64,000 nt of DNA from Chitinophagales bacterium (lineage in GTDB: Bacteria > Bacteroidota > Bacteroidia > Chitinophagales > CAIOSU01), in NCBI GenBank assembly GCA_018401955.1, contig JAGYJT010000004.1, positions 62,001 to 126,000 of the forward strand, written 5' to 3'. Positions 19,409-27,217 of this stretch are shown in pieces. How positions within the stretch are numbered: the stretch's first letter is position 1; every line of letters begins with the position of its first letter. The notes beneath the pieces are model-generated. The model saw only the letters and a program-made list of their open reading frames with translations. It was not told the DNA's origin and did not search any database. The translations under genes and the position numbers were made by a program.

Positions 19409-20395
19409 TTATAAGGTTACGCTAAATGGCGCTTTTATTTTTTCAGCCGGCACCGATTCGTATTCATGTATACCTTCTAGCCATTGTACTATTGGACCAA
19501 TTATTTTATCTGGCGACTCGGCAATAATGGCGTGGTCTTCATCTTCAAATAACTCAAAGTGCTTTTTGCACTCCAATTGGTCAAAAATATTCTGGGTCAT
19601 TTCTACCGAAAAAATACTGTCGGCCGTACCCTGAAAAACCATTACCGGTACTTCTATTTGGTGCAGTGGTTTAGGTAGGGGTGTGCTGGCTAGTGATTGC
19701 AAAGCCCTAAAACTGATGTGGTGCAATGCCAATGGGTCTTGGTCAATAAAGTTCTTCATGTTGCCGAAGTACTTAATCTTTACCAGTTCCAAATCTAAGT
19801 ATGTATTAATAGGGATGGGGGTGTTGGGCATTACGCCACCAAAATTCAGTATCAACGGCCTTAAGTACTTGCTCAAGCGCGGAAAGCGGGTAAGCTTTGC
19901 AGCTTCGGGGGCGGTAAGGTCGGCAAAATTTTGGCAAACCACACCCTTCAAACGGCTATCTTTAGCAGCCATATACAGCGCAACAATGCCACCTTGGCTG
20001 CTGCCCATTAACGATACGTTATCGTTAAACTTGTTTATTGCATATGAAATTGCACCGTGGGCATCGCGCATCAGTTCTTCTACGGTATAATCGCCCCTTG
20101 TGCCTTCACTGCGGCCATGGCCACGTGGGTCGAAACCCACTACATTAAAACCGCGCAAGTATAGCTTATATAAAAACTCTGAGTAGCAAAGTGCATATAT
20201 AGCTGTGCCCGGCACAAACACTACTGTGGGGGCACTTTTATCGTGTATCAGCAAATCAACATTTATCCTTAAGCCATCCGACATGAAGTAATCGGTGGTA
20301 AAGTGCTCGTGCAGGTTAGGAAACCCAAACGCAGCGGCAATATGCTCGAAATACTCCTCAATGCTAAAATAATACCTTTCCTTACTGGCTATCAT
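19409..20395 (-). CDS. Alpha/beta hydrolase (serine hydrolase, lysophospholipase-like)
   Basis: The 328-aa enzyme has the alpha/beta-hydrolase layout: the oxyanion region VVFVPGTAIYAL, GFDPRGHGRSEG, the nucleophile elbow GSSQGG (Ser near residue 152), the acid loop VFQGTADSIF and the final His in DEDHAII. No signal peptide is seen, so it is probably cytoplasmic. The pattern is closest to monoacylglycerol lipase/lysophospholipase-type proteins, but the substrate cannot be read from the sequence. It converges on the upstream surface-protein gene across a shared terminator. Confidence 0.85.
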   Translation of the reverse strand: MIASKERYYFSIEEYFEHIAAAFGFPNLHEHFTTDYFMSDGLRINVDLLIHDKSAPTVVFVPGTAIYALCYSEFLYKLYLRGFNVVGFDPRGHGRSEGTRGDYTVEELMRDAHGAISYAINKFNDNVSLMGSSQGGIVALYMAAKDSRLKGVVCQNFADLTAPEAAKLTRFPRLSKYLRPLILNFGGVMPNTPIPINTYLDLELVKIKYFGNMKNFIDQDPLALHHISFRALQSLASTPLPKPLHQIEVPVMVFQGTADSIFSVEMTQNIFDQLECKKHFELFEDEDHAIIAESPDKIIGPIVQWLEGIHEYESVPAEKIKAPFSVTL

Positions 20396-20778
20396 ACCGC
20401 ACTATCTATAATCGTTAACCCAAAAGTGCCTGCTGCACAAAGGGCTTTAAAGATGAAAGTTTTTCCCGTTACCAACAAATCAATTCTTCTTTAATAGAAC
20501 GTGACCGGTATAGGCCTTAGTATCAAGATATTGGCTAAAGAAGCAATGAACGAAAATATTTTTAATTTTTTTTTAGGGCTGAAACCATTGTAATTTCTAG
20601 CATTCAATAATTTTTATGAAAATAAAGTTTTAGAAAAGATTGAAAGTTTTGGAATAATGGGAAAAAGAATTACCTTTGTAACATACTTACAGACATACGG
20701 TAGGTAGTTGACAAAAAATACTAGCACGATTTTTGACTCAATACAAGCATTAATAAACATTTCAAAGCAATAATTATC
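20396..20778. other. 383-bp AT-rich intergenic region upstream of the phasin-like gene
   Basis: Between the divergent hydrolase and phasin-like genes I see no ORF. It contains an AT-rich block (tttttaattttttttt), a good Bacteroidota promoter at 20647-20678, and about 95 nt of leader before the ATG at 20779. The promoter of the minus-strand hydrolase presumably also lies here, but I could not place it. Confidence 0.6.
20647..20678 (+). promoter_or_regulatory. Bacteroidota-type sigma-A promoter (TTTTG - 19 nt - TACCTTTG)
   Basis: The -33 element ttttg (20647-20651) and the -7 element tacctttg (20671-20678) are 19 nt apart, matching the Bacteroidota consensus TTTG/TAnnTTTG. Transcription would start near 20685, giving about 95 nt of leader before the phasin-like gene. 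Confidence 0.72.
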
Positions 20779-21099
20779 ATGGAAAATTCATTCAAAAAAT
20801 TATTTTACGCAGGTGTAGGTCTTGCCGCTACTGCTACTGAAAAATTTGAAGACACCTTAAACGAATTGGTAGCTAAAGGTAAAGTAACCGATTCTGAGGC
20901 TAAAAAATTCTTCGAAGAATTCAACGAAAAAACTTCATCTAAGCGCGAAGAGTTTGATGAAAAATTCAAAGCATTTGTAGAAAAGTTGGGATACACTCGC
21001 AACAGTGATGTAGAAGAACTACGTCAGCGCGTTGAAGAGTTGGAGAAAGCCAACAAAGCTGCCAGCAAAAAAACTGCTGCTACTAGCAGCGCTTCATAA
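20779..21099 (+). CDS. Phasin-family-like small coiled-coil protein
   Basis: The 106-aa, highly charged protein begins MENSFKKLFYAGVGLAATA. Amphipathic helical segments follow (VTDSEAKKFFEEFNEK, SKREEFDEKFKAFVEKLG), then a heptad-rich tail (DVEELRQRVEELEKANK) and an Ala/Lys/Ser-rich end. This matches the small phasin/PhaF-like family often annotated as polyhydroxyalkanoate-associated. No PHA synthase is visible, so another role, such as nucleoid- or membrane-associated stress protein, is possible. A strong promoter and terminator flank it as a single-gene unit, which suggests high expression. Confidence 0.72.
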   Translation: MENSFKKLFYAGVGLAATATEKFEDTLNELVAKGKVTDSEAKKFFEEFNEKTSSKREEFDEKFKAFVEKLGYTRNSDVEELRQRVEELEKANKAASKKTAATSSAS

Positions 21100-21118
21100 T
21101 ATAGCGGGTTTCTTTTTT

Positions 21119-21155
21119 AGAAGGGCTACACCTCGGTGTGGCCCTTCTTTTTTTG
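21119..21155 (+). terminator. Rho-independent terminator after the phasin-like gene
   Basis: The stem agaagggctacacc/ggtgtggcccttct has a tiny loop and is followed by TTTTTTTG, 20 nt after the stop codon. Confidence 0.9.
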
Positions 21156-21185
21156 TTGAATTTAGGTATATAAGGTTTAACTTTA
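21156..21185 (+). promoter_or_regulatory. Possible rnpB promoter
   Basis: TTG at 21156-21158 and taacttta at 21178-21185 are separated by 19 nt. The -7 element deviates from TAnnTTTG at its last base. It would start transcription about 20-25 nt before the P1 helix of RNase P RNA. Confidence 0.35.
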
Positions 21186-21216
21186 GACAGTTGGTAATTG
21201 CTGACAAACTAATAGA

Positions 21217-21606
21217 AAGCAAAGCTGCAAGCCATCCTGTCGCGTCCCGATTAATCGGGATGAGGAAAGTCCGGGCGGCACAGGGTATCGCGCCACCTAA
21301 CGGGTGGGGTTCTCGCAAGAGAATACAGAGAGTGCCACAGAAAATTACCGCCCTGAGCTTGTCGAAGGGTAAGGGTGAAAAAACGGGGCTAAGAATCCGT
21401 TCGGGCGATGGGTAACCATAGCCTGGGGTAAACCTCGCGAGCCGAAAGACCAAATAGGCCGGCGTTACTAGAGCGTCCCGCTCGATTGCCGGCGGGTAGG
21501 TTGATAGAGGCCATCGGCGACGGTGGTCCCAGATAAATGACAGGAGTTTGTCTTGCCTTAGGCGAGACGAGCACAGAACCCGGCTTATCGGCTTGCAGCC
21601 TTTGCT
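21217..21606 (+). ncRNA. rnpB: RNase P RNA component (class A)
   Basis: This is the catalytic RNA that trims tRNA 5' leaders. The diagnostic strings are gaggaaagtccgggc (P4 5' strand), gagagtgccacagaaaa (conserved ACAGAAA region), and gcacagaacccggcttatcg near the 3' end. P1 is formed by gcaaagctgcaagcc with ggcttgcagcctttgc at the two ends, one bulged base apart, which sets the boundaries within a few nt. Two variable stems carry dispersed-repeat-like dyads: tcccgattaatcggga (21245-21260) and ccctgagcttgtcgaaggg (21351-21369). The 191-aa minus-strand ORF over it is a shadow. Confidence 0.95.
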
Positions 21607-21662
21607 TTTTGTTTGGTTATTGGTTGATAGGTGTATTGGTTGATTGGTTAAAAAAACGCAAA
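21607..21662. repeat. TTGGTTATTGG-type repeats after rnpB
   Basis: tttggttattggttgatagg and ttggttgattggttaa follow the rnpB 3' end directly. They belong to the repeat family also found at 1623, 9641, 29620 and 50712. The short T-run after P1 may help end transcription. Confidence 0.55.
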
Positions 21663-21923
21663 CCGTCATTGCGAAAGTCCGTTGAAAACCTCAACAAACC
21701 GAGGAATTAAAAGGACTTGTGGCAATCCGCTGAGTCGATGTGCAATAGCTAACAAACCATTGAATTTGTTACCCGAAATACGTAAAAGTGCAGCATCTGG
21801 CGACAGCTTCTCTCTCAGGGGATTGCCACAAAATTCCTTTGCCCCAAAAGGCAAAGCCATTTTTCGCAATGACGGTAGGTAGGTGGTTTGTTAAGATGCT
21901 AATAAGGACTTTCGCAATGACGG
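21663..21923. repeat. MITE-like inverted-repeat element, about 261 bp
   Basis: The ends are an exact 18-bp inverted repeat: ccgtcattgcgaaagtcc at 21663 and ggactttcgcaatgacgg at 21906-21923. A second right-end copy, tttcgcaatgacgg, lies at 21862-21875. Inside are nested inverted segments (ttgtggcaatcc with ggattgccacaa). There is no coding sequence or transposase. It resembles the non-autonomous 'cgtcattgcga' repeats widespread in Bacteroidota spacers. Confidence 0.7.
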
Positions 21924-21957
21924 GTAAACCAATAATTAATAACCAATTAACTAAACA

Positions 21958-22314
21958 CTACCCCTCAAACTCAGCCCTTTGCTTCTTGCTAAGGCTCGCC
22001 ACAATTAAATCATACGAGTGGTCAATCAGTTCTTTTACCAGCTTATCGGGTAAGGTGCCGTTGCCGATTTTTACGGTGTTCCAGTGTTGCTTGTTCATGT
22101 GGTAGCCCGGAATAATGTCGTCGTATTCGTCGCGAAGCTCAACGGCTCGTTCGGGGTCGCATTTAAGGTTCACTTGAAAAGGGTCGCTGTCCAATCCGGT
22201 TAAAGCAAATATCTTACCTGCTACCTTAAATACCAATACGGTTTCACCAAAAGGTGTACCCTCGGTTACGGCTTTCTTGGCTAAGCAATATTCGCGGAAC
22301 GACTCGATGTGCAT
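21958..22314 (-). CDS. MmcQ/YjbR family protein
   Basis: This is a small 118-aa protein of the MmcQ/YjbR (DUF419) family, with FREYCLAKKAVTEGTPFGE, VFKVAGKIFALTGL, NLKCDPERAVELRDEY and the typical MNKQHWNTVKIGNGTLPDKL. The fold is CyaY-like, and some members are annotated as DNA-binding without direct proof. I chose the ATG at 22314 because the family starts with the helix before FREYC; the ORF-track start would overlap the upstream gene. It is 4 nt downstream of the small gene at 22319, so they are probably cotranscribed. Confidence 0.88.
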   Translation of the reverse strand: MHIESFREYCLAKKAVTEGTPFGETVLVFKVAGKIFALTGLDSDPFQVNLKCDPERAVELRDEYDDIIPGYHMNKQHWNTVKIGNGTLPDKLVKELIDHSYDLIVASLSKKQRAEFEG

Positions 22315-22318
22315 GGGG

Positions 22319-22597
22319 TTAATCTTTATTAGAATTGCCATTTGGGTATTTGGCAATGTGATTAGCACGGATTTTTCTTTTTGCTTCCTCCCAAGTTATA
22401 TTCGGTTCGTTTACAGTTGATGGTGTATCCAATTCTTCTTTTTGCCAATCTGTTAACTCGTATGGCTTTTCATGCTGGCGTTTGTAGGTATTGGCCGTGT
22501 AATGCAATATCTGCAACAATTGCTCATCACCCGAATCTATACTCTCCTGCAAAGCCTTCTTTGTTTCCGCAATTTTCATTATTGCTATTTTGTTCAA
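22319..22597 (-). CDS. Small protein resembling type II antitoxins (unpaired)
   Basis: The 92-aa acidic protein has an N-terminal helix pair (KKALQESIDSGDEQLLQILH) and a C-terminal TWEEAKRKIRA motif. That layout is seen in small Bacteroidota antitoxin/addiction-module proteins, in which the tail wraps a RelE-type toxin. No toxin gene is adjacent, as the next gene is mmcQ-like, so either it is an orphan or the resemblance is misleading. The start could also be the ATG at 22579 (MKIAETKKAL). Confidence 0.55.
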   Translation of the reverse strand: MNKIAIMKIAETKKALQESIDSGDEQLLQILHYTANTYKRQHEKPYELTDWQKEELDTPSTVNEPNITWEEAKRKIRANHIAKYPNGNSNKD

Positions 22598-22736
22598 TAA
22601 CGTATCGGTAGGAACCTAAATTCCAATAGTATTAAAATTACAGGATAATCTTAGCTTTTCAAAAAGACGAATTTAAATTACCCGGAAACCCAGTTGCATT
22701 TTTTTTACTAGCTTGTAAAGAAAAATGGGGCGATAT

Positions 22737-23378
22737 ATGAAGGTTTTGATGCTGTTGTTGTTGGGGTGCACAATGCTATTTGGGTGTAAGCCACATTCCA
22801 AATCAACGCAGGTGGTTATTACTGATAACTGGCGTGATAGCTGCCAAGGATTAAACAAATTAGATGGATCATTATGTTTTGCATGGAATGTATATAGGCA
22901 AGGTTGGGAACCATACCGATTAGAGGCAAAGCCAGGGCAAGAAGTTTATAGGCTTATACACCAAGCTTATTTGTACACGCCTGTCTCCATTAGTTACATA
23001 CAGGTCGTTATTGAGGATAATAGATATGCCATTTTTCAAACCAATACTGCTAGAGAGAATAAGGATACCGTTTGGGAGCTTTATTATAACAAGAGGGTTG
23101 AATCGATGATTACAGAAACAGATCGATTTCCTCGGTTGGATACGCTTAAGCTTGCTTTAAGTGACCTTAATATCTGGGATATTCCATCGGGCAGTGATTA
23201 CGATCACATGGGTACTGACGGGGACCATTATATTTTAGAAGCGAGTAAGAACGGCGTAAATAAGATTGTGGTACGGTGGTCGCCAGAGTTTGCTTATAGC
23301 AAGCTTGGCAATTATACTGATACTGTAGAGTTAATGAAGTTTATTAAAGTAGTGAAGGCTATCCAAAAAATGGATTAA
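22737..23378 (+). CDS. Hypothetical lipoprotein
   Basis: I do not recognise this family. The start I prefer is the ATG at 22737 (MKVLMLLLLGCTMLFGC), which gives a compact lipoprotein signal with the lipobox LFGC; the ORF-track start adds four residues. The mature part of about 195 aa is polar and rich in Tyr, Trp and Asp (ITDNWRDSCQGL, GSDYDHMGTDGDHYILEA), without repeats or membrane helices, so it should be a periplasm-facing or surface lipoprotein. It converges with the barrel gene at 23387, separated by 8 nt. Confidence 0.7.
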   Translation: MKVLMLLLLGCTMLFGCKPHSKSTQVVITDNWRDSCQGLNKLDGSLCFAWNVYRQGWEPYRLEAKPGQEVYRLIHQAYLYTPVSISYIQVVIEDNRYAIFQTNTARENKDTVWELYYNKRVESMITETDRFPRLDTLKLALSDLNIWDIPSGSDYDHMGTDGDHYILEASKNGVNKIVVRWSPEFAYSKLGNYTDTVELMKFIKVVKAIQKMD

Positions 23379-23386
23379 AGCACGTA

Positions 23387-24742
23387 TCAGTACTCCAACT
23401 GGCTCTTACCTTTACGCTTAGGCAATTGGTAGTGTATAGCAGCGCTTATGCCCATAGTAAAGTTATGCAACCGTGGCGCATCTTTCTCGTAGCCTTTAAA
23501 TAATTGGGTATCGGTATATAAACCGGTGCGGGCACCAAAAGTAACAAACATGTTTTTGTGCACGTAAATGTCATACTCCAAACCTACAATTACACCAACC
23601 TCGTTTTGGGCCACCATTTCGTCAATGTTTTCTAACCTATCGGTGTTCAGGTTCATTTTTGACGCCTTTAGGCGGCTGTAGGCAAATCCACCAATAATGT
23701 TAAGCGATACTGGTTGCTTGGTGATGCCGCTCATGCGGGCAAATTTATACTTAAACATTAATGGCACTTGCGTATAACTAAGGTTTATGCTGCCATTTAC
23801 AGGTATTTTGCCGTAAAGGTTATCGCTAAAGCTTTGGCCTTGGGTTGAATTAATTATCCATCCGAGTTCAACGGCCATTTTGTGATTAAAGTGGTAACCG
23901 ACCTTAACGCCATATTGATAACCACTTTGGAAACTGTATTTAGCATCATAACCTAAGAGCGGATAAAATGCGGAGTTTTTCTGCAACAATCGGGTGCTAC
24001 TGTACACATACTCAGCTCCAACATATAGCCCTTTGATGTTTCCTAAGGTGCTAATTATCTTGTTATGGGCAGAGATGTCGTCCTTTTTGTACGTAGCGTT
24101 GCTCTTTTTAGGGGCAAAATCAATTGAGGCAACCACTTGTTTATCAATCAACTGCTCTTTGGTATTAATAGCAATATACAATGGGTTTACTGGTGCCTGC
24201 AGTTCTAGTGCCGCTATGCCTGTTTGTGCTTTAGCCAACCGGTTAACCCCTGTATTGTTGTACTGAAGCTTATTGGTGCCATACATAATATTAGATGCAT
24301 TAACACCAATGTAAGGCATAAAGTAACGGCTGTTGGCGTAGTTGTTTACCGTTACCAAAGGTTCGTTATCTTCAAATGCGTAATTAATAGGATTGTTTAT
24401 ACGGCGATAATGGCTGTAAGAGAAACCAGCTACTTGGCTTGGATGCTCGCCAGCTAAAAGATATGTGCCATCGTATTTGTGCTCTTGGGCCAACCTGTTT
24501 GCGGCATAATATTCTTCAACATTAAATGACGATATCATGTTGAAGCCTGCAAAAAACAAAAGCAATGCAATTGATGCGTAGTACCAGTGGTTGTATTTAA
24601 CACGCTCTTGTTGTTGGTCCAAATCAGCATCCAACTTATCCCACAAGCCAGCAGGGGGCGTAATCTCCCCGTTGCGAAGATTATCCCTAAACTGTTTATC
24701 GAAGTTAAAACTATTCTCGTCTGTCGGTTTAATAGGGCGCAT
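23387..24742 (-). CDS. Chimeric protein: cytoplasmic anti-sigma-like N-terminus, one TM helix, C-terminal outer-membrane-type beta-barrel
   Basis: The 451-aa protein begins with a charged segment containing RDNLRNGEITPPAGLWDKLD, the short motif found at the start of many Bacteroidota anti-sigma/barrel proteins. A single hydrophobic helix YYASIALLLFFAGFNMI follows near residues 58-74. After a linker, the C-terminal half from about residue 230 is made of amphipathic beta strands (GLYVGAEYVYSS, AVELGWIINSTQG, FVTFGARTGLY, FTMGISAAIHYQLP). The barrel half belongs to the OMP_b-brl type. Such chimeras are known in Bacteroidota, but their topology is puzzling. No ECF sigma gene is adjacent. Confidence 0.72.
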   Translation of the reverse strand: MRPIKPTDENSFNFDKQFRDNLRNGEITPPAGLWDKLDADLDQQQERVKYNHWYYASIALLLFFAGFNMISSFNVEEYYAANRLAQEHKYDGTYLLAGEHPSQVAGFSYSHYRRINNPINYAFEDNEPLVTVNNYANSRYFMPYIGVNASNIMYGTNKLQYNNTGVNRLAKAQTGIAALELQAPVNPLYIAINTKEQLIDKQVVASIDFAPKKSNATYKKDDISAHNKIISTLGNIKGLYVGAEYVYSSTRLLQKNSAFYPLLGYDAKYSFQSGYQYGVKVGYHFNHKMAVELGWIINSTQGQSFSDNLYGKIPVNGSINLSYTQVPLMFKYKFARMSGITKQPVSLNIIGGFAYSRLKASKMNLNTDRLENIDEMVAQNEVGVIVGLEYDIYVHKNMFVTFGARTGLYTDTQLFKGYEKDAPRLHNFTMGISAAIHYQLPKRKGKSQLEY

Positions 24743-24938
24743 ACACTGTATTAAAAATAGCCTTTTTCTTCAAAAAGCCAACCTTTCAGAGCACTCAATA
24801 TGCCCGATTAGTGTGTATTAGACTGATTAACGGGGTAGGGGGTTGCATGATAAGATGACAAATAACAGATGTTAGATATCAAACCAAATTAGCTCAGCCA
24901 ATAGTCTGTTATCTATTATTTGAAATCTGTTATCTGAT

Positions 24939-25724
24939 TTACAGTCCTTGGTTTTGCACCAGTAGCTCCACAATATCAAATACTTTTACCTTGCCAGGGG
25001 CTTTCTCGGTAGTACCATCCGATAGCATGGTCATACAGAAAGGGCAACCAGCGGCAACTATTTCAGCACCGGTTTCAATGGCTTGCTCGGCACGCTTTTG
25101 GTTTACGCGCTGTGTTCCGGGCTCTTCTTCCTTAAACATTTGCGCTCCGCCAGCGCCACAACACAGGCCACGGCTTTTGGCAGCCTTCATTTCCACTAGG
25201 TCGGCATCCAATGCTTCAAGCAACTCACGTGGGGCTTCGTATACCTCATTGGCGCGGCCAAGGTAGCAGCTATCGTGAAACGTGATTTTTTTACCTTTAA
25301 ATAGGCCACCACCTTTTACGGTAAGTTTGCCATCGTTTATCAATCCTTGCAAAAACTGCGTATGGTGCACTACATCGTAAGCACCGCCAAGGTTAGGGTA
25401 TTCGTTTTTGAGGATGTTGAAACAGTGCGGGCAGGTAGTTACTATCTTGCGCACTTGGTAAGCATTCAATATCTCAATATTTTGCAAAGCCGCCATTTGG
25501 AAAACAAACTCGTTGCCGGCACGTTTGGCGGGGTCGCCAGTGCAAGCCTCTTCTTTGCCCAGTATGGCGTAATCAATTTTTAGGTGGTTGAGTATCTTAA
25601 CAAAGGCGCTGGTTATTTTTATAGCACGTTGATCAATGCTACCGGCACAACCAACCCAAAACAATACTTCCGGGGTACGTCCTTCGGCGGCCAGTTCGGC
25701 CATGGTAGGTACTTTCAATTCCAT
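24939..25724 (-). CDS. CCG-domain Fe-S protein (HdrB/LutA-like)
   Basis: The 261-aa protein has two cysteine-rich CCG regions. The first includes VGCAGS and TTCPHCFN; the second has HDSCYLGRANEVYE, the CCGAGG core and AAGCPFCMTML. This motif binds a [4Fe-4S] cluster in heterodisulfide reductase subunit B and in lactate/glycolate oxidase subunits. It ends the two-gene unit started by the membrane Fe-S protein, whose stop is 24 nt upstream. The pair probably passes electrons between a soluble donor and the quinone pool, but the substrate is not evident. Confidence 0.88.
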   Translation of the reverse strand: MELKVPTMAELAAEGRTPEVLFWVGCAGSIDQRAIKITSAFVKILNHLKIDYAILGKEEACTGDPAKRAGNEFVFQMAALQNIEILNAYQVRKIVTTCPHCFNILKNEYPNLGGAYDVVHHTQFLQGLINDGKLTVKGGGLFKGKKITFHDSCYLGRANEVYEAPRELLEALDADLVEMKAAKSRGLCCGAGGAQMFKEEEPGTQRVNQKRAEQAIETGAEIVAAGCPFCMTMLSDGTTEKAPGKVKVFDIVELLVQNQGL

Positions 25725-25748
25725 ATACTATGCCTTACTTAGTTAGTA

Positions 25749-27104
25749 TTAGTTTAAATCATTAACCCACTTCTCGCGGTCTTGCTGCGAGTACTGCCAA
25801 GGGGCTGCATTGTTCTCAATATTGCTAAACATCAAATTCCACTCTTCTGGCGAGTTTGAGTCTTCCATTATCAGTGCCCTACGCAGCTGTACGATAATAT
25901 CCAGCGGGTCTATATTAATTGGGCATTCTTGCACACAAGCTTGGCAAGTAGTGCAGGCGCGCAGTTCTTCTACAGTTATGTAGTCGCCCAGCAATTGCTT
26001 GTTGTCCACAAAATCTGGCCCGTGCTGGTCAATGTTTTTACCTACTTCTGCCAAACGGTCGCGGGTATCCATCATAATCTTACGTGGCGAAAGCAGTTTG
26101 CCCGTTTGGTTTGCAGGGCAAGCGTCGGTACAGCGGCCACACTCGGTGCAAGAGTATGCATCCAATAAGTTCTTCCAGCTCAGGTCTTGTACATCTTTGG
26201 CACCAAACTTTGCTGGCGCAGCATCGGCTCCTTCAGGTGGTGCTGCATATGGGTCGGCATTAGGGTCCATCATGGCCTTAATCTCCTTAGTAATGGCAGG
26301 CATGTTGTAAATCTCACCACGAGGCTTCAATCGGCCAAAGTACGTGTTAGGGAAAGCCAGCATAATGTGCAAATGCTTAGAGAATGGCAGGTAAACAATA
26401 AAGCCGAGTACGCCCAAAATGTGTCCCCACCAACCAAAGCGCTCCATTACTATCAACGTACCTTCGCCTAAACCAGCTAGTGCTGGGCCTACGATGTTGC
26501 CTGATAGCAAGAAACCGTATGGTGATGAGCCTGTTTTTTGAATTTGAAGGGCCACATCGGCACCATTCATCATAAAAATACAAGTAACCAACCAAATTTC
26601 AGCAATAAGAATAATGTTGGCATCAAGCTTCGGCCAGCCGTTCATTTCACTTTTTACAAAGCGTGGAACCTTTAAAAGGTTACGGCGCGCCAAAAATACG
26701 AAGGTGGCAACGAGGGCCAATATAGAGAGCACCTCAATAAAACTGATGGTGAAGTTGTACAAGCCGGTTAAAAAACCAGAATCCAATGTATCGCGGAACA
26801 AATAGAACAACAAACGGTGTTGTCCGGTAAAGCCATCGATAAATATTTCGAGTAGCTCAATTTGGGTAACCAAAAAAGCCACGTACACAAACAAGTGCAT
26901 AATAGCGGCTAGCGTTAACCTAAACATCTTTTTTTGCCCCAAGGCAATCAAAAGCATGTTTTTGAGCCGCGTGCCAGGCTGGTCGGTTAGGTCTTCACTT
27001 TGACCCAAATTGATGTTGCGGTATATTTCTTTGCCTTTTTTAAAGGCGAAAGCAAAGGCCGCGATGGTTACGATTGCGAAGACAATAGGAGAGATGAATG
27101 CCAT
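25749..27104 (-). CDS. Membrane Fe-S oxidoreductase subunit (NarI/HdrC-like)
   Basis: This 451-aa protein fuses a membrane part to an Fe-S part. Residues about 1-260 carry around five to six hydrophobic helices (LAAIMHLFVYVAFLVTQIEL, ILGVLGFIVYLPFSKHLHIM), with His residues that may bind haem as in NarI/HdrE. Residues about 310-400 hold two ferredoxin motifs, CTECGRCTDACP and CTTCQACVQECP, as in HdrC. Together with the downstream CCG protein it forms a membrane electron-transfer complex that probably uses menaquinone. No flavin subunit is nearby. Confidence 0.88.
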   Translation of the reverse strand: MAFISPIVFAIVTIAAFAFAFKKGKEIYRNINLGQSEDLTDQPGTRLKNMLLIALGQKKMFRLTLAAIMHLFVYVAFLVTQIELLEIFIDGFTGQHRLLFYLFRDTLDSGFLTGLYNFTISFIEVLSILALVATFVFLARRNLLKVPRFVKSEMNGWPKLDANIILIAEIWLVTCIFMMNGADVALQIQKTGSSPYGFLLSGNIVGPALAGLGEGTLIVMERFGWWGHILGVLGFIVYLPFSKHLHIMLAFPNTYFGRLKPRGEIYNMPAITKEIKAMMDPNADPYAAPPEGADAAPAKFGAKDVQDLSWKNLLDAYSCTECGRCTDACPANQTGKLLSPRKIMMDTRDRLAEVGKNIDQHGPDFVDNKQLLGDYITVEELRACTTCQACVQECPINIDPLDIIVQLRRALIMEDSNSPEEWNLMFSNIENNAAPWQYSQQDREKWVNDLN

Positions 27105-27217
27105 AAACGTCCTGAAATTTCTACAAAACTAAGTCAGAGTATTAATACTTTATACGCTGTAAATGTTTAAAACACGGGCAAGATAGTTAATTTTAGTGTA
27201 GCTTAAAACAAGTAGGC

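Noticed and set aside
21094-21669. 191-aa minus-strand ORF over rnpB
   Set aside because: It is antisense to RNase P RNA, whose core motifs are all present; structured RNA often gives spurious ORFs.
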